Of a DNA stretch of 64,000 bases, positions 47,098 to 55,951 are shown piece after piece (the stretch's first letter is position 1; the number at the start of each line of letters is the position of its first letter). Source of the DNA: Paracoccus methylovorus (GTDB lineage: Bacteria; Pseudomonadota; Alphaproteobacteria; Rhodobacterales; Rhodobacteraceae); the NCBI RefSeq assembly GCF_016919705.1, contig NZ_CP070371.1:186001-250000 (forward strand), given 5' to 3'. A program made the position numbers and the translations under genes. The notes beneath the pieces were generated by a model. That model saw nothing but the letters and a program-made list of their open reading frames with translations, did no database searches and was not told the DNA's origin.

Positions 47098-48309
47098 ATG
47101 ATCAATCGTCGTCGCTTCCTGACCACATCCACGCTGGCTGCGGCCTCGCTCGCTGCGCCGGGTCTTGTCACTCGTGCTTTCGCTGCTGGTGAGGCGTTGA
47201 AGATCGGCGTGCCGGTGCCGATTTCCGGCGCGTTCGCGGCCAATGGCAAATTCGCCACTATCGGCGCAGTGCTGGCCGCAGAAGAGATCGCAGCCGCGCA
47301 TGGCGTACAGGTCTCGACCCTTGACCTCGATACCGAGGGCAAGCCGGCCACCGCCGTGCGCAAGGTGCAGGACGCACTGGCGCAAGACGGGGTCAAGCTT
47401 TTCGCCGGCGGCATCCTGTCGTCGGAATCGCTTGCTATGGGCAAAGAGATCGAACGCGGCGGCGGTGCCTTCATGACGACGGCGGGGGCGGACGAGATCA
47501 CCGGCGTCGATTGCAACAGGGCCACCTTCCGCTGGTCGGTGCCGACCTATGGCGCGATCAACGAGACGGTCCGCCCGATCATCGACGCGCTGCCCGATGC
47601 GAAAAAATGGTATACGATCACCCCGCAATATGTCTTTGGCGACGGACTGCTGAACGCGGCCAAGGATGTCTTTGCCGAAAAGGGCATCGAGCATGTCGGC
47701 AACAGCTATCATTCGCTGACCGACAAGGAATTCTCGGGCTACCTGACCAACGCCATCGCCGCCCAGCCGGATGTGCTCTTGCTGCTGAACTTTGGCGCGC
47801 AAAGCTCTGACACGCTGCGGCAGGCGGTCAGCTTTGGCCTCAAGGAGCGCATGACCATCGTCGTCGCCTGGGCCTCGGGGCTGGAGCAGTTCGAGGCGTT
47901 GGGGCCGGACATCTGCGAAGGCGTCTATTTCGGCGCGCAATACTGGCACGGGGCCGATACGCCGCTGAATCGCGAACTGGTGGCCAAGGTGCAGGAAAAG
48001 CACGGCTTCAACCCGAACTATTCCTTTGCGGGCTCATACATCTGCGCCAAGCTGCTGCTGGAGGCGGCGGTCAAGGCCGGCTCGCCCGAGGGTCCCGGCG
48101 TCTCGGCCGCCTTGGGCGGACTGAAATACGAGGGCCTGACCGGCCCGGAAGAAATCCGCGCCGCCGACAATCAGGTCATCAAGGATTACTACCTGCTCAA
48201 GGGCAAGGCCAAGGCCGACATGGCCGACAAGGACGATTACGCCGAGATCATCAGCGCCGGCAAATCGTTCCTGTCGCCCGAGGATGCCGGCTGCAAGATG
48301 CCCGCCTGA
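47098..48309 (+). CDS. Tat-exported ABC transporter substrate-binding protein (HAAT/Liv family)
   Basis: Periplasmic binding protein of the branched-chain amino acid/amide type (type I periplasmic fold), 403 residues. A twin-arginine signal is at the N-terminus (MINRRRFLTTS, hydrophobic stretch, AFAA cleavage about residue 30). The mature start LKIGVPVPISGAFAANG is typical of the LivK/UrtA group. ATG 47098 has AGGG upstream. The ligand is unknown; family members bind amino acids, urea, short amides and aromatic acids. First gene of the divergent operon. Confidence 0.9.
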   Translation: MINRRRFLTTSTLAAASLAAPGLVTRAFAAGEALKIGVPVPISGAFAANGKFATIGAVLAAEEIAAAHGVQVSTLDLDTEGKPATAVRKVQDALAQDGVKLFAGGILSSESLAMGKEIERGGGAFMTTAGADEITGVDCNRATFRWSVPTYGAINETVRPIIDALPDAKKWYTITPQYVFGDGLLNAAKDVFAEKGIEHVGNSYHSLTDKEFSGYLTNAIAAQPDVLLLLNFGAQSSDTLRQAVSFGLKERMTIVVAWASGLEQFEALGPDICEGVYFGAQYWHGADTPLNRELVAKVQEKHGFNPNYSFAGSYICAKLLLEAAVKAGSPEGPGVSAALGGLKYEGLTGPEEIRAADNQVIKDYYLLKGKAKADMADKDDYAEIISAGKSFLSPEDAGCKMPA

Positions 48310-48376
48310 ACCCCCGCCTGCCCGCGCGGGCCGCATGTCCGCGCGGGGCCTTTTCGCCCGGTTTCAGGAGAAGCTC

Positions 48377-49231
48377 GTGATCTACCTTTTCCAGGTTCTG
48401 AACGGCATCGGTCTGGGGATGCTGTATTTCCTGCTTGCGGTCGGCCTAAGCGTCATCTTCGGCCTGCTGCAATTCGTGAACTTTGCCCATGGCGCCTTTT
48501 ATCTGCTGGGCGCCTATCTGACCTATGACCTGACCATGCGCGGCTTCAACTTTTGGGCCGCCATGCCGCTGGCCACGCTGATCGTCGCCGGCGTTGCCGC
48601 GCTGATCGAGGCGCTGCTGCTGCATCGCATCTACAAGCTGCCGCATACCTTCCACATTCTGGTGACGGTCGGGCTTGCGCTGGTCATCCAGGAGCTTGCG
48701 ATCATCGCATGGGGGCCGTTGGGCGGCTCGGTGCCTGCGCCTGCGGGGCTGCAGGGCGTCGTCATCCTGGGCGATTTCATCTATCCGCAATACCGCCTGT
48801 TCACCATCGGCTTCACCGCCGTTCTGGCCGGGCTGCTGTGGTGGCTGCTGGAAGGGACACGTCTGGGCGCCATCGTTCGCGGCGGTTCGGAATCGCCGGC
48901 GAACATGGCGCTGCTGGGCTATAACACCATGCGCATCAACACGGTGGTCTTCGGCTTTGGCGCCGGGCTTGCAGGGCTGGCGGGGGCGCTTGCGGCGCCG
49001 ATCCGGGGTGTCGAGCCCTTCATGGGGGCCGAGGCGCTGTCCGTCGCCTTCGTCGTCGTCGTGATCGGCGGCATGGGCAGCTATACCGGCGCGCTTGTCG
49101 CGGGCTTGCTGGTCGGCGTGGTGCAAAGCGTCATGACGACCCTGTGGCCCGAGGGCGCACGTCTGATGATCTATGTCGGCATGGCGCTGGTTATCGCGCT
49201 GATGCCGCGCGGCCTGTTGGGGAGGGCATAG
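48377..49231 (+). CDS. Branched-chain amino acid-type ABC permease (LivH family)
   Basis: First permease of a HAAT-type ABC importer, 284 residues with about eight membrane segments. It has the LivH pattern LYFLLAVGLSVIFGLLQFVNFAHGAFY near the N-terminus (given here in parts: GLSVIFG, NFAHGAFY) and the coupling loop RGGSESPANMALLGYN. The start is GTG 48377 with CAGGAG upstream; an in-frame ATG 93 bp earlier lies within the binding-protein gene. Three bases separate it from the next permease. Confidence 0.9.
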   Translation: MIYLFQVLNGIGLGMLYFLLAVGLSVIFGLLQFVNFAHGAFYLLGAYLTYDLTMRGFNFWAAMPLATLIVAGVAALIEALLLHRIYKLPHTFHILVTVGLALVIQELAIIAWGPLGGSVPAPAGLQGVVILGDFIYPQYRLFTIGFTAVLAGLLWWLLEGTRLGAIVRGGSESPANMALLGYNTMRINTVVFGFGAGLAGLAGALAAPIRGVEPFMGAEALSVAFVVVVIGGMGSYTGALVAGLLVGVVQSVMTTLWPEGARLMIYVGMALVIALMPRGLLGRA

Positions 49232-49234
49232 GCG

Positions 49235-50206
49235 ATGAACCCGCTTGATAAACCTTTCGCACAGCTTGCACTGGTGGTGCTGACAGTCGCGGTGTTGCCG
49301 ATGTTTCTGACCTCGGGCATCCTTGCGACCGAAATCCTGATCTTTGCCATGGTCGTTGCGGCCTGCAACCTGCTGCTGGGCTATACGGGGCTGCTGTCCT
49401 TTGGTCAGGGCATCTTCTTCGGCATCGGCACCTACGCGGCGGGCATCTGCCTGACGCGCTGGTCCATTCCGGTGCCGCTGGTGCTGGCCGGCGCCGCCCT
49501 GCTGGGCGCGGCCACGGCCACGCTGGTCGGCTGGCTGTCGATCCGCCGGCAAGGGGTGTATTTCGTCATGCTGACGCTGGCCTTCTCGCAACTGTTCTAC
49601 TTCATGGCCTATACGTTCAGCGGCCTGACCGGCGGCGACAATGGCCTGCTGGGCGTTCCGCGCCCCAGTATCGGCGGAACGGTCCTGAACGCGCCCTGGT
49701 CCTATTACACCTATGTCGCGATCTGCTTCGTGGCGATCTTCGCGATCCTTGTCATGGTCACGCAATCGACCTTTGGCCGCACCCTGCTTGCTATCCGCGA
49801 GAACGAGGGCCGCGCCGCCGCCATCGGCTTTCCGACCAGGCTGTTCAAGATCGAGGCATTCGCTATCTCGGGTGCGGTCACGGCATTCGGCGGTGCGCTG
49901 CATGCCATGCTGATCGGCGTCGCGCCCTTGTCGAACATCGAATACCACACCAGCGAGATGATCCTGATCATGACCATCATCGGCGGCAGCTCCAGCCTGT
50001 TCGGCTCGGTGCTGGGGGCGGGGTTCTACCTGCTGCTGGCCGATACGCTTTCCACCATCTGGCCGCGCTGGCTGCTGCTGCTGGGTCTGGTGCTGGTCAC
50101 GGTGGCGCTGTTCCTGCAACGCGGTCTGTGGGGTCTGGTCGAGCGGGGCTATGACCTGATCTTCCGCCGCGACCGCGCGCCCGACACCCCGGTCGAGGAG
50201 CCCTGA
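49235..50206 (+). CDS. Branched-chain amino acid-type ABC permease (LivM family)
   Basis: Second permease, 323 residues, with about nine membrane segments. LivM features include LLGYTGLLSFGQGIFFGIGTYAAG (seen as GYTGLLSFGQG and GIGTYAAG), FSGLTGGDNGLLGVPRP and the coupling loop RENEGRAAAIGFPTRLFK. GGAGG lies upstream of ATG 49235. It pairs with the preceding LivH-type permease. Confidence 0.92.
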   Translation: MNPLDKPFAQLALVVLTVAVLPMFLTSGILATEILIFAMVVAACNLLLGYTGLLSFGQGIFFGIGTYAAGICLTRWSIPVPLVLAGAALLGAATATLVGWLSIRRQGVYFVMLTLAFSQLFYFMAYTFSGLTGGDNGLLGVPRPSIGGTVLNAPWSYYTYVAICFVAIFAILVMVTQSTFGRTLLAIRENEGRAAAIGFPTRLFKIEAFAISGAVTAFGGALHAMLIGVAPLSNIEYHTSEMILIMTIIGGSSSLFGSVLGAGFYLLLADTLSTIWPRWLLLLGLVLVTVALFLQRGLWGLVERGYDLIFRRDRAPDTPVEEP

Positions 50207-50207
50207 G

Positions 50208-50975
50208 ATGACCGACATCGCATTGCAGACCCACGGCCTTGGGGTCAAATACGGAAACTTCCACGCGCTGGCCGAGGTGGACCTGTCGATCCGCCGCAAC
50301 TCGGTCCATTCGATCATCGGTCCGAACGGGGCGGGCAAGACCACGCTGTTTCACGCACTGACCGGGCGGGTACGGGCGTCCTCGGGGCGGATCGAACTGG
50401 ATGGGCGCGACATCACCGCGACCAGTGACGACGACCGGGTGCGGTTGGGGATCGCCCGGTCCTTTCAGGTCACCAGCCTGTTCCCGAACCTGACGCTGCG
50501 CGAGAACCTGCGCCTTGCCGCGCAGGGTCGCACGCCGTGGCAGGCTCTGGCGCCATGGCGGCGGGCCGAGGCGAACACCGAGACGCTTTCGATCGCCGAT
50601 GAGGTGACTGAACGTCTGGCGCTTGGCGCCGTCTCGGGCCGGCTGGCGGGCGAGCTGTCGCACGGCCAGCAGCGCCGGCTGGAGGTCGGTATGGCCATGG
50701 CGGCGCGACCGCGTGTCATCTTGTTGGACGAGCCGACATCGGGCATGGGCATCGACGATATCGAGGCGATGAAGCAACTGATCCGCGACCTGGGCCGCGA
50801 TCACACCGTGCTGTTCATTGAACATAACATGGGCATCGTCATGAACATCTCGGATATGGTGACGGTGATGCGGCTGGGTCGCAAGCTGGTCGAGGGACCG
50901 CCCGCCCAGGTTCGCGACGACCCCGAGGTGCAGCGCGCCTATCTGGGCAACATGATCACGGGGGACATCGCATGA
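50208..50975 (+). CDS. ABC transporter ATP-binding protein (LivG family)
   Basis: ATPase of the importer, 255 residues. Walker A GPNGAGKTT, signature LSHGQQRRL and Walker B VILLDEPTSGM are intact. The C-terminus ends in AYLGN, characteristic of LivG. It starts one base after the LivM-type stop and overlaps the LivF-type start by four bases. Confidence 0.92.
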   Translation: MTDIALQTHGLGVKYGNFHALAEVDLSIRRNSVHSIIGPNGAGKTTLFHALTGRVRASSGRIELDGRDITATSDDDRVRLGIARSFQVTSLFPNLTLRENLRLAAQGRTPWQALAPWRRAEANTETLSIADEVTERLALGAVSGRLAGELSHGQQRRLEVGMAMAARPRVILLDEPTSGMGIDDIEAMKQLIRDLGRDHTVLFIEHNMGIVMNISDMVTVMRLGRKLVEGPPAQVRDDPEVQRAYLGNMITGDIA

Positions 50976-51676
50976 CGCCGGCTTTGCGACTGACCGATCT
51001 GCACAGCTATTACGGGAAAAGCCACATCCTTCAGGGCGTCACGCTGGAGGTCGGGCAGGGCGAGATCGTCACCCTGCTGGGCCGCAACGGGGCGGGGAAA
51101 AGCACTACCCTGAAATCCGCCGTGGGCCTGATCACGCCGCGACGTGGCCGGGTCGAGCTTGAGGGGCGCGACATGACCGGCCAACCGGCGCATCGCATCG
51201 CCTCGGCCGGGTTGTCGCTGGTGCCCGAGGATCGGGGCATCTTCCAACTGCTGACGGTCGAGGAAAACCTGCGCATCGCGGTACGCCGCGGCTCGCCGTG
51301 GTCGATCAAGGATATCTACCGCATCTTTCCGCGGCTGGAAGAGCGCAGGAAGAACGGCGGCGGCCAGCTTTCCGGGGGCGAGCAGCAGATGCTGTCCATC
51401 GCCCGGGCGTTGCTGAATGGCCCCAAGGTGCTGATGCTGGACGAGCCGGTCGAGGGGCTGGCCCCGATCATCGTCGAAGAGATTGTCGACCAGATCCGCC
51501 TGATCCGCAAAGCGGGCGTGCCGATCCTGCTGGTCGAGCAGAACCTTGCCGTTTGCAGTCAACTTGCCGACCGGCATTACATCCTGGAACTGGGCCAGAT
51601 CGTGCATTGTGCCACGGCCGATCAGTTCCGCAGCGACCCCGATACCATCGACCGCTATCTGGGCGTGAAGGCATGA
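50972..51676 (+). CDS. ABC transporter ATP-binding protein (LivF family)
   Basis: Second ATPase, 234 residues. Walker A GRNGAGKST, signature LSGGEQQML and Walker B VLMLDEPVEGLAP identify LivF. The C-terminal YLGVKA is family-like. Its stop overlaps an ATG (51673) that could start the next gene, although the better start is 15 bp further on. Confidence 0.93.
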   Translation: MTPALRLTDLHSYYGKSHILQGVTLEVGQGEIVTLLGRNGAGKSTTLKSAVGLITPRRGRVELEGRDMTGQPAHRIASAGLSLVPEDRGIFQLLTVEENLRIAVRRGSPWSIKDIYRIFPRLEERRKNGGGQLSGGEQQMLSIARALLNGPKVLMLDEPVEGLAPIIVEEIVDQIRLIRKAGVPILLVEQNLAVCSQLADRHYILELGQIVHCATADQFRSDPDTIDRYLGVKA

Positions 51677-51687
51677 AGGAAACCACC

Positions 51688-52947
51688 ATGTCCAATCTGA
51701 CAATCGACGCGGAAAGGCTGTGGGACAGCCTGATGGAAACGGCGCGGATCGGCGGCACGCCGGATGGCGGTATCGCCCGGCTGACGCTTTCGGATGACGA
51801 CCGCCGCGTGCGCGACTGGCTTCGGGCGCAATGCGACGCGCTGGGGCTGACCATGACCGTGGATGAGGTGGGCAATATGTTCGCCACCCGTCCCGGTGCG
51901 CGCGAGGGTCTGCCCGCCATCGCCATGGGCAGCCATCTGGACACCCAGCCGACAGGCGGCAAGTTCGACGGCGTGCTGGGTGTGCTGGCGGGGCTGGAGG
52001 TGCTGCGCACGTTGGATGCCGCCGGCTACCGGACCGAGGCGCCGCTGATGCTGGTCAACTGGACCAACGAGGAGGGCTCGCGTTTTTCGCCGGCCATGCT
52101 GGGTTCGGGCATCTGGGCGGGGGTCTATGACCGCAACTATGGCGATGCGCGGGCGGATGTAAGCGGCGATACATTCGGCGCCAGCCTTGACCGCATCGGC
52201 TATCGCGGCGAGGCCAAGGCGGGCGCGATCCGCTTTGGCGCCATGTTCGAGCTGCATATCGAACAGGGGCCGATCCTGGAGGCCGAGGGCATCGAAGTGG
52301 GCGTGGTGCAGGGCATTCAGGGCATGCGCTGGTTCGAACTGACGCTGACCGGCACGGCGGCGCATACCGGCTCGACCCCGATGCACATGCGCCGCAATGC
52401 GCTTTTGGGCATGGCGCGGGTGATCGAGGGCATCGACCGCATCGCCAAGGCGCATCCTGATGCCGTGGGCACCATCGGTTTTCTGGAGATCAGTCCCAAT
52501 TCGCATAACGTGATCCCGGGCGAGGTGCGGGCCACCATCGACCTGCGCCACCCCTCGGACGTGGTGCTGGATCAGATGCAGGCGCAGGTGGATGAACTGG
52601 TGCGCAATGCGGCCGAGGCGGTCGGGCTGACGCATCGGCTGGAGCAGATCTCGCGCACAGCGCCGGTGGTGTTCGACCCGGAATGCATCGCGTCAGTGCG
52701 GGCAGGGGCCAAGGCTGCCGGCTATTCGACGCGCGACATTATCTCGGGCGCGGGCCATGACGCGGCCCATGCGGCGGCGGTGGCGCCGACGACGATGATC
52801 TTCGTGCCCTGCGCTGGTGGGCTGAGCCACAACCCAGCCGAATCGACCCTGCCCGGGGAATGCGCCGCCGGTGCGCAGGTGCTGCTGGAGGCGGTGCTGG
52901 ATTATGATCGCCGCATGTCCGAAAGCCGCCGCGAGGCCGCGGCATGA
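51688..52947 (+). CDS. M20-family amidase (carbamoylase/beta-ureidopropionase/allantoate hydrolase type)
   Basis: Binuclear-zinc amidohydrolase of the hydantoinase/carbamoylase group, 419 residues. The five metal ligands of the family are in place: H83 (GSHLDTQP), D94 (GKFDGVLG), E129 (NEEGSRF), H190 (ELHIEQGP) and H381 (LSHNPAE). Members remove carbamoyl or ureido groups from N-carbamoyl-amino acids, beta-ureidopropionate or allantoate. The SHLDTQPTGG signature looks closer to beta-ureidopropionase-like enzymes, from memory. AAGGA lies upstream of ATG 51688; ATG 51673 is an alternative. It overlaps the M81 gene by four bases. Confidence 0.9.
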   Translation: MSNLTIDAERLWDSLMETARIGGTPDGGIARLTLSDDDRRVRDWLRAQCDALGLTMTVDEVGNMFATRPGAREGLPAIAMGSHLDTQPTGGKFDGVLGVLAGLEVLRTLDAAGYRTEAPLMLVNWTNEEGSRFSPAMLGSGIWAGVYDRNYGDARADVSGDTFGASLDRIGYRGEAKAGAIRFGAMFELHIEQGPILEAEGIEVGVVQGIQGMRWFELTLTGTAAHTGSTPMHMRRNALLGMARVIEGIDRIAKAHPDAVGTIGFLEISPNSHNVIPGEVRATIDLRHPSDVVLDQMQAQVDELVRNAAEAVGLTHRLEQISRTAPVVFDPECIASVRAGAKAAGYSTRDIISGAGHDAAHAAAVAPTTMIFVPCAGGLSHNPAESTLPGECAAGAQVLLEAVLDYDRRMSESRREAAA

Positions 52948-54428
52948 CCCGCCTTGTTCTTGCCCGGGTGAACCATGAAACCAACACTTTCTCGCCGGTA
53001 AAAACCCCGCTTGCCGCCTTTGCCCCCAAATGGGGGGGCGACGCGCTGGCGGCGGCCCGGGACTATCCGGCGGCTCTGGGGGCTTTTTATGCCTTCGCTC
53101 GTCGTATCGGTGCGGAAATCGAAGTGCCCGTGGTTGCCCACGCCATGCCCTCGGCCCCGGTCGAGGACGAGGCGTTCGAGGCGATGGCGCAGGCGATCCT
53201 GACCGCTGTGGAAAAAGGCTGCGACGGTATCCTGCTGGACCTGCATGGTGCCATGGTCACCCGCAGCCATGACGATGGCGAGGGCGAGCTTTTGCGTCGT
53301 GTCCGCGCAAGCGCGCCGGGCGTGCCGACCGGCGTGGCGCTGGACCTGCATGGCAATATCACCCAAGGCATGCTGGATCATTGCGACGTGATCGTCGGCT
53401 TCAAGACCTATCCGCATGTGGACATGGTAGAGACCGGCGAGCATGTGATCCGCATGTTCGAGCCGCTGCTGGCTGGCGCGCCGCGTCCGGCGATGGCGCT
53501 GTCCCATCCGCCGATGCTGGCCGCGACCCTGTGCATGAACACCACGACCGATTGCGCCATGACCGACCTGATCGCGCTGGCGCGGCAAGCTGAAACACGG
53601 CCCGGCGTGCAGGCGGTATCGGTCTTTGGCGGCTTTCCCATCGCCGATCTGGCCGAGACGGGCCTTTCCATCGTCACCGTAGCCGACACCCCTCAGCTCG
53701 CGCATGAGGTTGCGCAGGAATTGGGGCGCGAGGCATGGCGGCGGCGTGCCGAATATGTCTATGCCGAGGAACCTTTGCCGCAGTCCATCGCCCGCGCCGC
53801 TGCGCTGGCGGATGGTGCGGCGCCGGTGCTGCTGCTGGATCATGGCGATAACTGCATGTCGGGCGGAAGCTGCGACGTGATGGATGTGTTGGAGGAACTG
53901 CTGGCTGCGGGTCAGGACGGCATTCTTGTCGGTCCCGTTGCCGATCCCGAAACCGTCGCGCAACTTTTTGCGGCAGGCGAAGGGGCCGAGGTTCAGATAC
54001 TGCTGGGCAACAAGACCCCTGCCGATGGCCTGCCCGCCCCGCATCCGCCGCTGCGGTTGACCGGACGGGTCATGGCGCTGTCGGACGGGCGCTATCGCGT
54101 CAGCGGCCCGATCTATCACGGGCAGGAACTGTCCATGGGCCGGGCCGCCGCATTCGATGCCGGCACCGCGCAGATCGTGATTTGCGAAGAACCGCATGAG
54201 CCGCTGGATCTGGGCTGTTTTTCCTGTCTTGGCCTGGACGCTACCAAGGCGCGCTTTCTGCATCTGAAATCGCGCATGTATTGCCGCCCCGTGTTCGAGC
54301 CGCTCGCGAAAGCCGTGGTCGAATGCGCAAGCTCGGGCGTAACTGCTTCGAATTACGATCTCTTTGCTTTCAAAAAGCTCGCCCGGCCCATATATCCGCT
54401 GGACGCCGGGATAATCTGGCAAGACTGA
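52944..54428 (+). CDS. M81-family metallohydrolase (MlrC-like)
   Basis: Zinc hydrolase of the M81 family, whose founding member MlrC cleaves the linear tetrapeptide from microcystin. The 494-residue protein begins with LARVNHETNTFSP and has a D134-x-H136 pair (LDLHGN) and H158 (YPHVD), matching the spacing of the MlrC zinc ligands. Homologues in non-toxin degraders sit beside transporters and act on unknown small amides or peptides. The start overlaps the M20 stop by four bases (ATGA), so both enzymes are made together. Confidence 0.88.
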   Translation: MTRLVLARVNHETNTFSPVKTPLAAFAPKWGGDALAAARDYPAALGAFYAFARRIGAEIEVPVVAHAMPSAPVEDEAFEAMAQAILTAVEKGCDGILLDLHGAMVTRSHDDGEGELLRRVRASAPGVPTGVALDLHGNITQGMLDHCDVIVGFKTYPHVDMVETGEHVIRMFEPLLAGAPRPAMALSHPPMLAATLCMNTTTDCAMTDLIALARQAETRPGVQAVSVFGGFPIADLAETGLSIVTVADTPQLAHEVAQELGREAWRRRAEYVYAEEPLPQSIARAAALADGAAPVLLLDHGDNCMSGGSCDVMDVLEELLAAGQDGILVGPVADPETVAQLFAAGEGAEVQILLGNKTPADGLPAPHPPLRLTGRVMALSDGRYRVSGPIYHGQELSMGRAAAFDAGTAQIVICEEPHEPLDLGCFSCLGLDATKARFLHLKSRMYCRPVFEPLAKAVVECASSGVTASNYDLFAFKKLARPIYPLDAGIIWQD

Positions 54429-54436
54429 AGGACCGC

Positions 54437-55207
54437 ATGGATCAGGACGCACCGGCAGGCAAGGAACGCAGGCTTACCCGCATCAAGCTGTCGGATCAGG
54501 TGGCCGAGGATATTCGCCGCCGCATCGCGCGCGACGGGTTGCACCCCGGCGACCGCCTGCCCAACGAGCGTGCGCTGATGGAGCATTACGGTTGTTCGAA
54601 AGGCACCATCCGCGAGGCGCTGAAGGCGCTGGAGGTCGAGGGGCTGGTGCGTATGCTGTCAGGCCCCAATGGCGGACCCGAGATCCAGCCGGCCTCGATC
54701 GACATCGTGACCCAGCAGCTTCGGCAATATCTGCACTTTCAGAAGCTGGATTTCGCCCAGGTCTATGAACTGCGCCAGTCGCTGGAGGTCAGCCTGGCCC
54801 GCAATGTCATCGGCAAGCTGACCGAGTCGCATTTTCGCCGGCTCGAAAACAACATCCTTATCTGCGAGCAGGCGAATACCGCGCAGGATCGCGCCGTTGT
54901 GCGCCGGGCCGAGACCGAGTTCCACGACATCCTATGCGAAGCTTCGGACAATGTGATCCTGGTTTTCATGTGCCGTTTCCTGAACAGCATGCTGCGCGAT
55001 CTGGTCAGCTATCGCAGCGAAAGCATGCGCGAGCACGAGATTTTCGGCGAGGCGAATATCGAAAGCCACAAGCAATTGCTGGCCGCGCTTCGGGCCGGTG
55101 ACGGCGATGCGGCGGCCCGGATCATGCACGAACATATGTGTTGCGCCGAAAGTTACATGCGCCGGCTGGACGCCTCTTTCCGCTCGGATCTGCTAAGCCG
55201 GTTTTGA
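54437..55207 (+). CDS. GntR-family regulator with FCD ligand domain
   Basis: A 256-residue FadR-subfamily repressor. Winged helix at about 15-80 (RLPNERALMEHYGCSKGTIREALKAL, seen in parts) and an FCD all-helical ligand domain with ARNVIGKLTE, EFHDILCEASDN and a histidine near SHKQLLAALRAGD. The start at 54437 has GAAGGA upstream. As last gene of the transport-hydrolase operon it probably represses it until a substrate or product binds. Confidence 0.9.
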   Translation: MDQDAPAGKERRLTRIKLSDQVAEDIRRRIARDGLHPGDRLPNERALMEHYGCSKGTIREALKALEVEGLVRMLSGPNGGPEIQPASIDIVTQQLRQYLHFQKLDFAQVYELRQSLEVSLARNVIGKLTESHFRRLENNILICEQANTAQDRAVVRRAETEFHDILCEASDNVILVFMCRFLNSMLRDLVSYRSESMREHEIFGEANIESHKQLLAALRAGDGDAAARIMHEHMCCAESYMRRLDASFRSDLLSRF

Positions 55208-55234
55208 AAAATCCCGGCCTTTGCGGGCCGGGAT
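55206..55234 (-). terminator. Terminator after ssb, shared with the GntR gene
   Basis: Perfect nine-base stem ATCCCGGCC (55211-55219) / GGCCGGGAT (55226-55234). On the minus strand it is followed by a T run, ending ssb. It also sits four bases after the GntR stop and could end that operon. Confidence 0.75.
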
Positions 55235-55238
55235 GGGA

Positions 55239-55742
55239 TCAGAACGGGATGTCGTCGTCGAAATCGGGACGGCTCTGCGGCTGTCCGCCGCCCGATGGCG
55301 CGCTGCTGCCACTACCGCTCGCGCCACCGTAGCTGCCGCCACCGTAGCCGCCGCCATAACTGTCATCGCGACCGCCGCCGCCCGCTCCACCGCGGCTGTC
55401 GAGCATGTGCAACTCGCTGCGGAAGGGCCGCAACGCCACTTCGGTCGAATAGCGGTCGTTGCCGTTCTGGTCCTGCCACTTGCGGGTTTCCAGCTGGCCC
55501 TCGACATAGACTTTCGAGCCCTTTTTCAGATATTGCTCGGCCACGCGGACCAAGGGCTCGGAATAGATGGCGACCGTGTGCCATTCGGTGCGCTCCTTGC
55601 GCTCGCCGGTGTTGCGGTCCTTCCATGTCTCCGAGGTCGCGATACGCAGGTTGGCGACCTTGCCGCCGCTGGGGAAGCTGCGGACCTCTGGGTCCTGACC
55701 CAGATTACCGACCAGGATCACCTTGTTCACGCTGCCTGCCAT
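55239..55742 (-). CDS. ssb: Single-stranded DNA-binding protein
   Basis: Essential ssDNA-binding protein, 167 residues. The OB-fold domain covers about 1-110 ([38 protein letters not shown] seen in parts). A Gly/Ser-rich linker about 115-155 and the protein-interaction tip DFDDDIPF follow. The start at 55742 gives [10 protein letters not shown] frame 29 codons longer has no Shine-Dalgarno. No LexA box was seen in its upstream region, so SOS control is not indicated here. Confidence 0.97.
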   Translation of the reverse strand: MAGSVNKVILVGNLGQDPEVRSFPSGGKVANLRIATSETWKDRNTGERKERTEWHTVAIYSEPLVRVAEQYLKKGSKVYVEGQLETRKWQDQNGNDRYSTEVALRPFRSELHMLDSRGGAGGGGRDDSYGGGYGGGSYGGASGSGSSAPSGGGQPQSRPDFDDDIPF

Positions 55743-55951
55743 GCTGCGGTCCTTTTCGATTATTCTTCCTCGCGCGGGTGTAGCGCGTGATGGGTTGCAG
55801 GGGCAAGCGGAATGGCGTGATATGAGCAATAGGCGAAAATCCGCCGATAATTATGTATTGGGATGCGCCATCAAATCCTCTTGCGGCGCTCGCCCGGCTT
55901 TACGTTATAGTACCGCCCAAAAAAGACGACGGCATGCATGAGGGACCAGTG

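Noticed and set aside
52944..54428. Microcystin-degradation (mlrABCD) locus
   Set aside because: Only an MlrC-like gene is present; mlrA, mlrB and mlrD are missing, and M81 proteins are widespread in non-degraders.
55743..55951. LexA box for ssb
   Set aside because: No GTTC-N7-GTTC or close variant was found upstream of ssb in this gap.
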